NCBI RefSeq assembly: GCF_000422885.1
Contig: NZ_AUGX01000033.1
Span: 1 to 64,000 of the forward strand
Source of the DNA: Ottowia thiooxydans DSM 14619
GTDB taxonomy: Bacteria; Pseudomonadota; Gammaproteobacteria; Burkholderiales; Burkholderiaceae_C
DNA length: 64,000 nucleotides
Direction of reading: 5' to 3'
Part shown: one piece after another, positions 54,201 to 61,605 of the stretch
Position numbering within the stretch: position 1 is the first letter of the stretch
Layout: each line of letters starts with the position of its first letter
Notes under the pieces: generated by a model
What the model saw: the letters and a program-made list of their open reading frames with translations, nothing else
Told to the model about the DNA's origin: nothing
Database searches by the model: none
Made by a program: the position numbers and the translations under genes

Positions 54201-54423
54201 CCATCTGGCCGAACTGCCGCTCCAGCGGCGCCGTGACAGTGCGACTCATCACATCAGGGCTGCCCCCTGGGTAGAGCGTTTGCACCTGGATGGTGGGGTA
54301 GTCCACCTGCGGCAGAGCCGCCAGCGGGAGAAACCGCAGGCCGACCAGGCCAGCCAACACAATGGCGACCATGAGAAGGCCCGTCGCCACCGGGCGTTGG
54401 ATGAAGATACGAGAGATGTTCAT
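51223..54423 (-). CDS. mdtB: RND efflux pump subunit, MdtB type
   Basis: 1066 residues from the ATG at 54423 (MNISRIFIQRPVATGLLMVA); a TTG two codons earlier is less likely. The RND fold has ATGFVVDDAIVMIENISRHM in TM4 with the proton-relay aspartates and LILLIGIVKKNAIMMIDFAI in the second half. The length is near that of E. coli MdtB. It follows the adaptor gene by 17 bases and overlaps mdtC by 4. In E. coli MdtB and MdtC form a B2C trimer exporting bile salts and novobiocin. Confidence 0.93.
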   Translation of the reverse strand: MNISRIFIQRPVATGLLMVAIVLAGLVGLRFLPLAALPQVDYPTIQVQTLYPGGSPDVMSRTVTAPLERQFGQMAGLDRMASTSAAGVSIITLQFTLSQSMDSAEQQVQAAINAGSSMLPADLPAPPVYAKVNPADAPILTLAISSEALPLTEVQNMVNTRLAQKISQISGVGLVTLAGGQRPAVRVQGNVDALAALGMGLDSVSSAISVANSNSAKGGFDGPQRSYTINSNSQLVTAADYRELILAYRNGAPVRLKDVARVIDGSENSRLGAWAGIHDDDAQKGSANERPALTPAIILNVQRQPGANVINTVDAIQKALPALRETMPRTVRVEVLTDRTTGIRASVNHVKMELTLAVVMVVLVIFFFLHSMRATVIASIAVPISLLGSMGAMYLLGYSLNNLSLMALTIATGFVVDDAIVMIENISRHMEMGKKPFQAALEGAGEIGFTIVSLTVSLIAVLIPLLFMQEVIGRLFREFAVTLAITILISAVVSLTLVPMMSARWLNPLNEVGGGLARAVQRGLDWVVGHYDRSLLWVLKHQPLTLLVALATLVLTGLLYWGMPKGLFPTQSTGQLQVRLQAAPEVSFERMSALQQSAAEAVLADPAVRSLSSVVGVDAANNTMLSAGRMIVNLRTQGVLGDSQDTIMQRLRERVLQATPGVSLYLQPTQDLTVDSESGPTQYRFALEGVDTAQVNEWAQRLVRALQSVPEVRNPITDAGLKSLSAYIEINRDTAARLGVTASALDNTLYNAFGQRIVSTIFTDTNQYRVILEAQRDEAATLRTLTNLPVRTGSGTTTPLSSFATVREQSALSQVVRVGQYPAATVGFDTAPGVSLGTAVSAVRAAASQAGLPDGIRLRLTGASGAYESSLSNQLWLILAAVICVYIVLGVLYESYVHPLTILSTLPSAGVGALLALWISGHELDVVGVIGLILLIGIVKKNAIMMIDFAIEAERGKGMSPREAIHQAALLRFRPILMTTLAAMAAALPLMFSVGDGAELRRPLGIAIFGGLVLSQLLTLFTTPVVYLAFDRLGRRLGSSSVPQSDREPEASPAAYSEAPPKAPLS

Positions 54424-54440
54424 GGGCAATCCGCCCTCGC

Positions 54441-55949
54441 CTATTCCCGAGGCGGAGTCTGGGCACGCCGCCGTTCGCGCAACTGATCCAGATACGCGCG
54501 CCGCTCATCTGGCGGCATGGCCAGAAGTTTCTGCTGCGCTTGTGGCGGTAAGCGATCAAACCAGGCGGGCATACTCGCTGCCGAGGCAGGCGCCACCGCA
54601 GCCGCTGCGCCGGGACTCTCAGCTATGCGAGCCTGAGGGCGGCTCACACTGGCCGGAGCCTGAGCAGCCGCCGCACCGGAAGCCGGCGTAGCCCGGCTGC
54701 GCCGGCCACCAAATCCTGCGCCGGAGGCACCGCCTGCAGGACGATCACCCGCCAATTGCACCCGGGCACCGTCTTTAACGGCGTCCCCACCCTCGGTCAC
54801 TACCAGTTCACCGCCCTCTAAACCCGAAACAATCTGGATCTGATCGGCTGTTGCCAAGCCCCTCTTGACGCTTTGCATACGAGCCACGCGGTCGCCATCG
54901 ATCACATACACATAATCCCCCTTGGGCCCTGTACGTACCGCAGTCACAGGAACCAGAATGCCGGAAGCCGAGCCCAGCTGAAGCTGGGTATTGACGAACT
55001 GCGCGGGAAACAGCGCGCTATCAGCATTGGCAAAGCGTGCCTTGGCTTTGACCGTGCCAGTGGTGGTATCCACCACGTTGTCAAGCGTGGAAAAGCTCCC
55101 GCGCTCCAGAACTTTCGTGCGTGTCCGGTCAAACGCGACCACGGGCAAACTCCCTACCCGCTGGGCCGCCAGTACATCCGGCACGCGATCCTGCGGTACG
55201 GCGAATTGCACGTCTATAGGTGTCATTTGCGTGAGCGTGGCAATCGTCGTGCTGCCGGCCTGCATCATGTTGCCCGGGTCTACCGCCCGCAAGCCCACAC
55301 GCCCCGTGATGGGAGAGGTCACGCGTGTGTATGAAACATTCAGCTTGGCCGAGTCTTCAGATGCCCGATCACTCTGAACCGTGCCTTCGAGCTGCTTGAC
55401 CAGCGCCGCCTGGGTATCGACATCCTGGCGAGCAATGGAGTCCTGCTTCCACAATGTCTCATAGCGCTGCAGAGTCACGCGAGCTGCGGCAAGTTGAGCC
55501 TCATCGCGGGCTCGCTGCCCTTGCGTCTGGGCCAGCGCTTGCTCGAAGGGGCGGGGATCAATCACCGCCAGTACGTCGCCCTTCTTGATCAACTGCCCTT
55601 CAGTGAAGCGCACTTCCATGAGCACCCCGGAGACCTGCGGCTTAAGCGCCACCGTGACCACAGGGGTCACAGTCCCAAGCGCTTCGATATAGACAGGAAG
55701 CTCGCCCAGCCTGGCAGTAGCCGAGCCCACCGTAACAGATATTCGGCCGCCGCCTGCACCGGGAGGCGGGCCGCCGCTGACCCGACTCGGGCCTGGAGCT
55801 GGCGCTTTGGAACGCTGTACAAGCCACCAGGCCCCGCCCACCAAAAGGGCCGTAAGTGTGAGCCCCACCAGCCAACTCAACCAGCGTCGCCGCGGCCGAG
55901 CCTGTGCGGCGGAAGCTGCGGCGGGAGAGTCAGACGGCGTCGCGTGCAT
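54441..55949 (-). CDS. mdtA: RND periplasmic adaptor, MdtA type, with extended C-terminal tail
   Basis: 502 residues. It has an N-terminal membrane anchor (WLSWLVGLTLTALLVGGAWW) and the biotinyl-lipoyl and hairpin region (TVALKPQVSGVLMEVRFTEG, AVIDPRPFEQALAQTQGQRA). The barrel region follows (VTSPITGRVGLRAVDPGNMM, MTPIDVQFAVPQDRVPDVLA). MdtA is normally about 415 residues. Here about 100 extra residues follow the fold: a Gly/Ala/Pro-rich linker and a charged helix (MPPDERRAYLDQLRERRRAQ). It links pumps and channel in the periplasm and is first gene of the five-gene operon. Confidence 0.92.
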   Translation of the reverse strand: MHATPSDSPAAASAAQARPRRRWLSWLVGLTLTALLVGGAWWLVQRSKAPAPGPSRVSGGPPPGAGGGRISVTVGSATARLGELPVYIEALGTVTPVVTVALKPQVSGVLMEVRFTEGQLIKKGDVLAVIDPRPFEQALAQTQGQRARDEAQLAAARVTLQRYETLWKQDSIARQDVDTQAALVKQLEGTVQSDRASEDSAKLNVSYTRVTSPITGRVGLRAVDPGNMMQAGSTTIATLTQMTPIDVQFAVPQDRVPDVLAAQRVGSLPVVAFDRTRTKVLERGSFSTLDNVVDTTTGTVKAKARFANADSALFPAQFVNTQLQLGSASGILVPVTAVRTGPKGDYVYVIDGDRVARMQSVKRGLATADQIQIVSGLEGGELVVTEGGDAVKDGARVQLAGDRPAGGASGAGFGGRRSRATPASGAAAAQAPASVSRPQARIAESPGAAAAVAPASAASMPAWFDRLPPQAQQKLLAMPPDERRAYLDQLRERRRAQTPPRE

Positions 55950-56117
55950 GGTTAATTATTAGAAATGGCCCAGGGACGAGGCCATGCGGGGATCGTAGCC
56001 AGTCACCAAGGGGGCCTCAGTGTCGGGGATTTGAAGATTTGTAAAGCTAAATGCACTCAGGAGCCTGCCGGACTTGGAAATCGTCGGCTGCAAATCACGA
56101 AAGCGCTGAGGTAAACC

Positions 56118-56942
56118 CTACTCCTGCCATACCACCGTGCCAGTGAGCCAGGTCACCAAAACGATGACCCCAAACGCGAGTCTGTACCAAGCGAATGGCA
56201 CGAAACTATGGCTCGAAATGTAACGCAGAAGCCAACGCACACAGATCCAGGCGCTGACAAAGGAAAACAGCAGTCCCACCGCGAAGAATGGAATATCTGC
56301 TGCAGAAAGGAGCGCACGCTCTTTATAGAGCGAATACACGCCGGCGCCAATCAAGGTGGGCATGGCCAGGAAGAAAGAGAAATCCGTGGCGGCCTTGCGT
56401 GATAACCCGAGCAACATGCCACCAATGATGGTGGCGCCCGAGCGGCTGGTTCCCGGAATCATCGCGAGGCACTGCACAAGTCCAACCTTGAGGGCATCCC
56501 AGGCGCTCATATCGTCCACATCGTGGATGCGCGCCGCGCTTTGCGGACGCCGTTCCGCCCAGAAGATGACGAAGGCGCCCAAAATGAAGGCGGTGGCCAC
56601 CACCGGGGGCGTAAACAGGTGCGCCTTGATCAATTTCCCAAAAATCAGCGCCAGAACCACCGCAGGTATAAAGCCAATCAGCACATTGAGCACGAAGCGC
56701 TGTGCGCTGCGGCTAGTGGGCAGCGCCACCACCGTCTCCGAGATTTTCTGCCAATAGACAATGATGACGGCCAGGATCGCACCGGTTTGAATGGCAATTT
56801 CAAATACGTGGGCTTTGGCACCCGTGACTCCTAGCAAACTGCCCGCCAGGATGAGATGGCCCGTGGAGGAGATCGGAAGGAACTCAGTGAGCCCTTCCAC
56901 GATACCCATGATCGCAGCCTTGAGAAGTAAAACGGTGTCCAA
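56118..56942 (-). CDS. uppP: Undecaprenyl-diphosphatase
   Basis: 274-residue membrane enzyme that recycles the lipid carrier for peptidoglycan synthesis and gives bacitracin resistance. Signatures: [20 protein letters not shown] near 13-32 and [24 protein letters not shown] at 56942 is the start: AAGGA is spaced five to six bases from it and the family N-terminus begins there. The ATG 11 codons later would remove part of helix 1. Confidence 0.95.
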   Translation of the reverse strand: MDTVLLLKAAIMGIVEGLTEFLPISSTGHLILAGSLLGVTGAKAHVFEIAIQTGAILAVIIVYWQKISETVVALPTSRSAQRFVLNVLIGFIPAVVLALIFGKLIKAHLFTPPVVATAFILGAFVIFWAERRPQSAARIHDVDDMSAWDALKVGLVQCLAMIPGTSRSGATIIGGMLLGLSRKAATDFSFFLAMPTLIGAGVYSLYKERALLSAADIPFFAVGLLFSFVSAWICVRWLLRYISSHSFVPFAWYRLAFGVIVLVTWLTGTVVWQE

Positions 56943-57215
56943 AAGAGTCCTTTTTCTGCAGTAACGCGTTTCTGGTCGTGGGCGCGGATTTTACGCAGCC
57001 CCCAATCACCACCCATTCTTGGCCGATTTTCGCCGCGGGCCGCTAACTCTCGCGGCCGGGTGGCGTGCTGTTCGGAGCACAACTCTCGCTCCTCAGTTCC
57101 GTCGTTCTGCGCCGTCTGGCTGCATTTCGTCGCAAAACGCTGTTCCAGCGCAGTGCCTGAAGGCACATTCACGCCATCGACACCTCCATCCCCAATCCCT
57201 CCCCAGGAGAACAAC

Positions 57216-57776
57216 ATGCTGCTGACCGACCTGCTGATCCAACATCCCGAAGCCATTGCCGACATCGTTCGCCAAACCCCAGTGTGGGTGGGCGGTCTGC
57301 TGGCTGGGCTTTCCTGGCTGGGGTTTTCAGCCACACGCGCCCGGAACGTGCACATCGCGCGCCTGGCGCTAATGCCTGTTGCCATGGGAGGCCTGGCACT
57401 CTGGGGCGTTTACTCAGCCTTTGGTGCCGGTGGTCGCCTGGCTGAATTGCTGGCCGTCTGGGCGGCTTGCTACGCTGCAGTGATCGCCATCGGCTGGAAC
57501 TCGCAGCCACTGCCTGGCACGAGCTATCAAGCCACCTCACGCAGCTTTCACGTGCCAGGCAGCTGGGTGCCCTTGCTTCTTACCATGGTGATTTTCCTCA
57601 TGAAATACAGCATTGGTGTTCAGTTGGCCATGGAGCCCTCCCTGGCGAGTAATGCGGGTTTCGAATTCGGGGTGACCGCCTTGTACGGTGCGCTCTCGGG
57701 CATGTTCGCCGCACGTTCGCTGCGCGTATTGCGCCTGGCTCGTCCTCTCACACCTTCGCTGTTGAACCCCACCTGA
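57216..57776 (+). CDS. DUF6622-like integral membrane protein
   Basis: 186 residues from the ATG at 57216, preceded by AGGAGA. Five hydrophobic segments are visible (TPVWVGGLLAGLSWLGFSAT; LALMPVAMGGLALWGVYSAF; ELLAVWAACYAAVIAIGW; WVPLLLTMVIFLMKYSIGVQ; GVTALYGALSGMFAARSL). I take it for the DUF6622 family with moderate certainty. No function is known. The small 2TM protein follows at 57842 and may share the transcript. The spacer 56943-57215 has a GCCGCG/CGCGGC hairpin and nothing else I can name. Confidence 0.65.
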   Translation: MLLTDLLIQHPEAIADIVRQTPVWVGGLLAGLSWLGFSATRARNVHIARLALMPVAMGGLALWGVYSAFGAGGRLAELLAVWAACYAAVIAIGWNSQPLPGTSYQATSRSFHVPGSWVPLLLTMVIFLMKYSIGVQLAMEPSLASNAGFEFGVTALYGALSGMFAARSLRVLRLARPLTPSLLNPT

Positions 57777-57841
57777 AAGCTACGTTCGACCTTGGGCTGC
57801 CAGAGCCCCATCGCCACCCAAAAACCGGAAGGAGCTCTTTC

Positions 57842-58138
57842 ATGACCACGACCCTCACGCCATCCCGCCTAAGTCAACTGGAGCGCCTTGCCCACAAGCG
57901 CGCACGCGCCAAGATGGGTTGGTTCATCCACGCCACCGTCTACACACTCGTGAATGCATGCCTGGCAGTGCTGGCGGTTTCGGGTGATCGCCAATGGCAT
58001 CTGTATCCGCTTCTTGGGTGGGGGCTAGGCCTCACACTGCACGGCATTGCCGTTTTCTGGCTCAGCCCTGGCGCCCCTCTGCGTGAAACGCTGGTGCAGC
58101 GTGAAATGCGCCGCCTGTTGGCTCAGGAAAAAACCTAG
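57842..58138 (+). CDS. 2TM domain small membrane protein
   Basis: 98 residues: a basic N-terminal helix (LERLAHKRARAKMGWFIHAT) and two transmembrane segments (VYTLVNACLAVLAV; YPLLGWGLGLTLHGIAVFWL). This is the 2TM domain arrangement that in other bacteria is fused to LytS-type histidine kinases. AAGGAG at 57829-57834 supports the start. A LytS-type kinase is encoded two genes downstream, so a functional link is plausible. Confidence 0.75.
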   Translation: MTTTLTPSRLSQLERLAHKRARAKMGWFIHATVYTLVNACLAVLAVSGDRQWHLYPLLGWGLGLTLHGIAVFWLSPGAPLRETLVQREMRRLLAQEKT

Positions 58139-58173
58139 CAAGACGCGGCACACACGTTATTTGCACGCGCAAA

Positions 58174-58872
58174 ATGTACGTCATGAACACACCAACAACC
58201 GCCATCGTCGTACACCACCTGGAGCAATCGCGCTCCCAGCGCATCCTGTGGCTGCTGGAGGAGCTTGATCTGCCCTATGACATCGTGCTCTACCGGCGCA
58301 ATCCAGAGACCATGCTGGCGCCGCCTGAACTGAAGAAAATCCACCCCTTGGGTAAATCTCCCCTCGTGTGCGTTGATGGTATGACGCTCGCCGAATCAGG
58401 CGCCATCATCGAGACACTGAATGAACGCTATGGAAATGGCCAGCTAAGTCCTGCTCCAGGAACGCCGGAGGCACTCCGCTACCGCTATTGGCTGCACTAC
58501 GCTGAAGGCTCGGCCATGCCACCGCTTCTGCTCAAACTCGTATTCGACCGCATTGCAAAAGCACGCATGCCCTTTTTCGCCAAGCCCATTGCCAAGGGTA
58601 TCGTGGGCAAAGCCATGAGCAGTTTCATTCAACCGCAGCTAACCACTCACCTGGGCTTCATGGAGGGCGAGTTGGCAGAACGCGACTGGTTTGCAGGCTC
58701 AGAGTTCACTGCCGCAGACATTCAGATGAGCTTTCCACTGGAAGCGGCCCAAGCACGCGCCGGGCTCGACGCACGGTACCCTCGCCTGACCGAATGGCTG
58801 AAAAGCATTCACGCGCGCCCAGCGTATCAACGCGCCCTGAAACGTGGCGGCCCCAGCGCGCCCTTGAGCTAG
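58174..58872 (+). CDS. Glutathione S-transferase
   Basis: 232 residues. The N-terminal thioredoxin-like domain has VVHHLEQSRSQRILWLLEEL and GKSPLVCVDGMTLAESGAII, which holds the cis-Pro and the glutathione-contacting E-S pair. A helical C-terminal domain with WFAGSEFTAADIQMSFPLEA follows. A start at the second ATG (58183) is equally possible. It conjugates or reduces with glutathione; substrate unknown. It lies 14 bases before the histidine kinase gene and may be co-transcribed. Confidence 0.88.
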   Translation: MYVMNTPTTAIVVHHLEQSRSQRILWLLEELDLPYDIVLYRRNPETMLAPPELKKIHPLGKSPLVCVDGMTLAESGAIIETLNERYGNGQLSPAPGTPEALRYRYWLHYAEGSAMPPLLLKLVFDRIAKARMPFFAKPIAKGIVGKAMSSFIQPQLTTHLGFMEGELAERDWFAGSEFTAADIQMSFPLEAAQARAGLDARYPRLTEWLKSIHARPAYQRALKRGGPSAPLS

Positions 58873-58886
58873 GAAGATCCATCAGG

Positions 58887-59963
58887 ATGCGCATCGACTG
58901 GCTTTCGACCTTACGCCACCTCCTGCAGGTCGCGGCGTTCTGCTGCATCGTGGCCGTGCTCACGACGACCATCTGGCCAAGCAGTCCGTACTGGAAACAA
59001 GTCGGGAATGCCCTGTGCATAGGGCTGATCACCTGGGGCATTATCGAATTCGGTCGTTACTTTGTAGATGAGCGCCATTGCCACCGCTCTGCGGAGGGCG
59101 GCCACGGATGGCCCATGGGTTGGCGCGGCCTGCTTTTGTCGGCCATTGGAATTGCTGGTGGCTTCTACATTGGCACGGCCCTGGGGCACCAGTTGTTCGG
59201 CATGAACAACCTGCGCAGCACGCGCGACGATCAAATTGGATTGGTCTTGACCATCGTCGCCGGCGCCGCAGCGACGTTTTATTTCCATATGCGTGGCAAG
59301 GCATCCAACCTGTTGGCCGACAAAAATGCGGCTGAGCGCGACGCCACTGAAGCGCAGCTGAAGCTCCTGCAAACCCAGCTCGAGCCACATATGCTTTTCA
59401 ACACGCTGGCGAACTTGCGCGCCCTCATCGGCATCGACCCGGCGGCCGCCCAGCAGATGGTGGACCGCGTCAACGACTATTTGCGCGCCACACTCACGGC
59501 CTCCAGATCGACTGAACACCCCCTGGCGACAGAGTTCGACCGCCTGCGCGACTATCTGGAGCTGATGTCCATACGCATGGGCGCGCGTCTTCAGTATGTG
59601 ATTGAGCTACCCGATGAGCTTCGAACGCACCCAGTACCTCCGTTGATCCTGCAACCCTTGGTCGAAAACGCGATCAAGCATGGGCTCGAACCCAAAGTGG
59701 CAGGTGGCACCATTTCTGTAAGAGCGCTGCGTGGTGATTCAGGGCATGTGGCGCTTGAAGTGCAGGATAGCGGGGTAGGCTTTGAGCCTAAGCCTTTGGG
59801 CCCCACGCCGCCAAGTGCCCCCGGCAGCGGGTTCGGTCTCGCGCAAGTACGGGAGCGCATTGCCACAGCTTATAAGGGCCAAGGCGCATTCAGCATTGAG
59901 TCAAAACCCGGCGTCGGAACCACAGTACGCATAGATTTACCTATGAGCGGTACAGGCCAATGA
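58887..59963 (+). CDS. LytS/AlgZ-type sensor histidine kinase
   Basis: 358 residues from the ATG at 58887, preceded by AGGAAGATCCATCAGG. Four hydrophobic segments occupy the first 135 residues. A His_kinase domain holds H168 (QLEPHMLFNTLANL) as phosphorylation site. A HATPase domain follows with N261 (PLVENAIKHGLEP), DSGVGF and GSGFGLAQVRERI. No extracytoplasmic sensor domain is apparent, so sensing is probably within the membrane. Coupled to the response regulator by ATGA (59960-59963). Confidence 0.92.
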   Translation: MRIDWLSTLRHLLQVAAFCCIVAVLTTTIWPSSPYWKQVGNALCIGLITWGIIEFGRYFVDERHCHRSAEGGHGWPMGWRGLLLSAIGIAGGFYIGTALGHQLFGMNNLRSTRDDQIGLVLTIVAGAAATFYFHMRGKASNLLADKNAAERDATEAQLKLLQTQLEPHMLFNTLANLRALIGIDPAAAQQMVDRVNDYLRATLTASRSTEHPLATEFDRLRDYLELMSIRMGARLQYVIELPDELRTHPVPPLILQPLVENAIKHGLEPKVAGGTISVRALRGDSGHVALEVQDSGVGFEPKPLGPTPPSAPGSGFGLAQVRERIATAYKGQGAFSIESKPGVGTTVRIDLPMSGTGQ

Positions 59964-60808
59964 ACTCGAAACGCCCAAGCGCCCTCATTGCAGAAGATGA
60001 ACCCCTGCTGGCTGCCGCCCTCGCCGCAGAACTGGCCAAAGCATGGCCTGATCTGCATGTTGTCGCTACGGTGGGCGATGGCGCCAGCGCGGTAGAACAA
60101 GCGCTCAAGCTCAAACCCGATGTCCTGTTTTTTGATATCCGGATGCCCGGCTTGAGCGGCCTGGAGGCCGCTGCCGAACTGGCAGACGCCTGGGACCCCG
60201 CTTCTCAGCCATTTCCAGCTCTGGCCTTTGTCACCGCCTATGACCAGTACGCTGTTGAAGCATTTGAAACCAATGCACTGGACTACGTGCTCAAACCTGT
60301 TCAACCCGAACGGTTGGCAAAGACCGTGCAAAAACTGCGTCTGTCTATCGAAAGGCACGTGGGCGACTCCACGAAGGCATCACCAACCGACACCGCTCTC
60401 CAATCCACCGCGCAGCAACTCGCTCAGTTGATGGCCGCACTCCAGCCCGTTTCGCAAGCCTCGGCGCCAGGCCCTCGCCTGCGCCAGTTGCAAGTCAGCA
60501 GTGCCGCAGGCAGTCAGGTTATTCGTATGGTGCCTCTGTCAGAAGTGCTGTATTTGCAAGCTGCGGACAAGTACGTTCGTGTCGTGGCATCAGATGGAGA
60601 ACATCTCCTTCGCACACCTCTAAAGGAATTGCTCCCTCAAATCGATGTAGACGAGTTCTGGCAAATTCACCGCAGTACCGTGGTGCGCGCCAGCGCCATT
60701 GAATCAGTGCAGCGCGACGAAAGCGGCAAATACCTGATCACCTTGCGAAATCACCCTGATCAGTTGCCAGTGAGTCGACTCTATAGCCACCTATTCAAGC
60801 CCATGTGA
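59960..60808 (+). CDS. LytTR-type response regulator
   Basis: 282 residues: receiver domain with D59 (VLFFDIRMPG) as phosphoacceptor and the acidic pair ED near 12-13, a Ser/Thr/Gln-rich linker (about 135-170) and a LytTR DNA-binding domain (about 175-280, with ADKYVRVVASDGEHLLRTPL and FWQIHRSTVVRASAIESVQR). AlgR/LytR-type regulators bind direct repeats upstream of target genes. Targets here are unknown; the neighbouring small membrane proteins are possible ones. Confidence 0.93.
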   Translation: MNSKRPSALIAEDEPLLAAALAAELAKAWPDLHVVATVGDGASAVEQALKLKPDVLFFDIRMPGLSGLEAAAELADAWDPASQPFPALAFVTAYDQYAVEAFETNALDYVLKPVQPERLAKTVQKLRLSIERHVGDSTKASPTDTALQSTAQQLAQLMAALQPVSQASAPGPRLRQLQVSSAAGSQVIRMVPLSEVLYLQAADKYVRVVASDGEHLLRTPLKELLPQIDVDEFWQIHRSTVVRASAIESVQRDESGKYLITLRNHPDQLPVSRLYSHLFKPM

Positions 60809-60836
60809 CGAGGGTTTGATGGCAAATACAAAGCCA

Positions 60837-60865
60837 GAAAAAGGCCCACTCTTTCGAGCGGGCCT
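60837..60865 (-). terminator. Rho-independent terminator of the PXPV gene
   Basis: On the minus strand AGGCCC-G-CTC-GAAA-GAG-T-GGGCCT followed by TTTTC. A strong stem, tetraloop and T-tract about 70 bases after the PXPV gene stop. The plus strand lacks a T-tract, so the LytTR gene is less well served by it. Confidence 0.75.
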
Positions 60866-60934
60866 AAGGGTGGTCACCTTGGAGAAACCGTTCTGGAGTT
60901 CAGCGGACCCAGTACCCGTAGAAACAAACCATCA

Positions 60935-61342
60935 TCAGCGCCCATGACCATGGTGGTGACCATGCCTATGCCCGTGACCATGGTGCTTATGTCCATGACG
61001 CCAATCCTCCCGATAGCGGCCTCGCGGACCAGCGGGGACGTAGTAGACCGGTGCCGGCTGATACACCACCCGTGGAGGGGGATGGTAATAAACAGGAGGC
61101 GCCACATACACCGGCTGCGGAGCCACGTAAACGGGGGGCGGCGCGTACACCGGTTGCGGCCGGTAATGAGGCGCTCCGGAACCCACGCCCACCGATACCC
61201 CTGGACCGCCAATACCAACGGACCAGTAAACATCACTGCGCGCCTGAGCGGTCGCGCTGAGGCCTAGCGCTGCTGCACCCAACAGGCCCAAAGCTATAAA
61301 GCGCTTGAAACCAGTGGTGGTGCGAGACTGAATTGAGTTCAT
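60935..61342 (-). CDS. Exported PXPV-repeat, histidine-rich protein
   Basis: 135 residues. Signal peptide (FIALGLLGAAALGLSATAQA, cleavage near 34), then repeated P-x-P-V / APPPVY-VAPQPVY units (about 60-100) as in PXPV-repeat proteins of Burkholderiales. The C-terminus has 11 histidines among its last 20 residues, in H-G and H-H pairs, which could bind zinc, nickel or copper. Probably periplasmic or envelope-associated. A rho-independent terminator follows it. Confidence 0.75.
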   Translation of the reverse strand: MNSIQSRTTTGFKRFIALGLLGAAALGLSATAQARSDVYWSVGIGGPGVSVGVGSGAPHYRPQPVYAPPPVYVAPQPVYVAPPVYYHPPPRVVYQPAPVYYVPAGPRGRYREDWRHGHKHHGHGHRHGHHHGHGR

Positions 61343-61605
61343 ATCAAGTTCTCCTCAATAGGCCATGTGACAGGCCGGGTGCCAAATCGAAACGGGTCCT
61401 GCTGTGGCAGAACTCACCGCAGGCTTGTAGTTATTAAACGTGCGAGGTGCGATACAGAGCACATCCATTTCGTGAAGTCGGTGTCAAGGGGTAACACAGG
61501 CCGAATCCCTCAGATAAGACCGGCCAAGAGCCTGTTTGTGGTCATTTCCGGGTCGCGAAAGCTCATGAACCCGCTCCAAGCCGTTTGTCACCCTAGAATT
61601 CAGGT

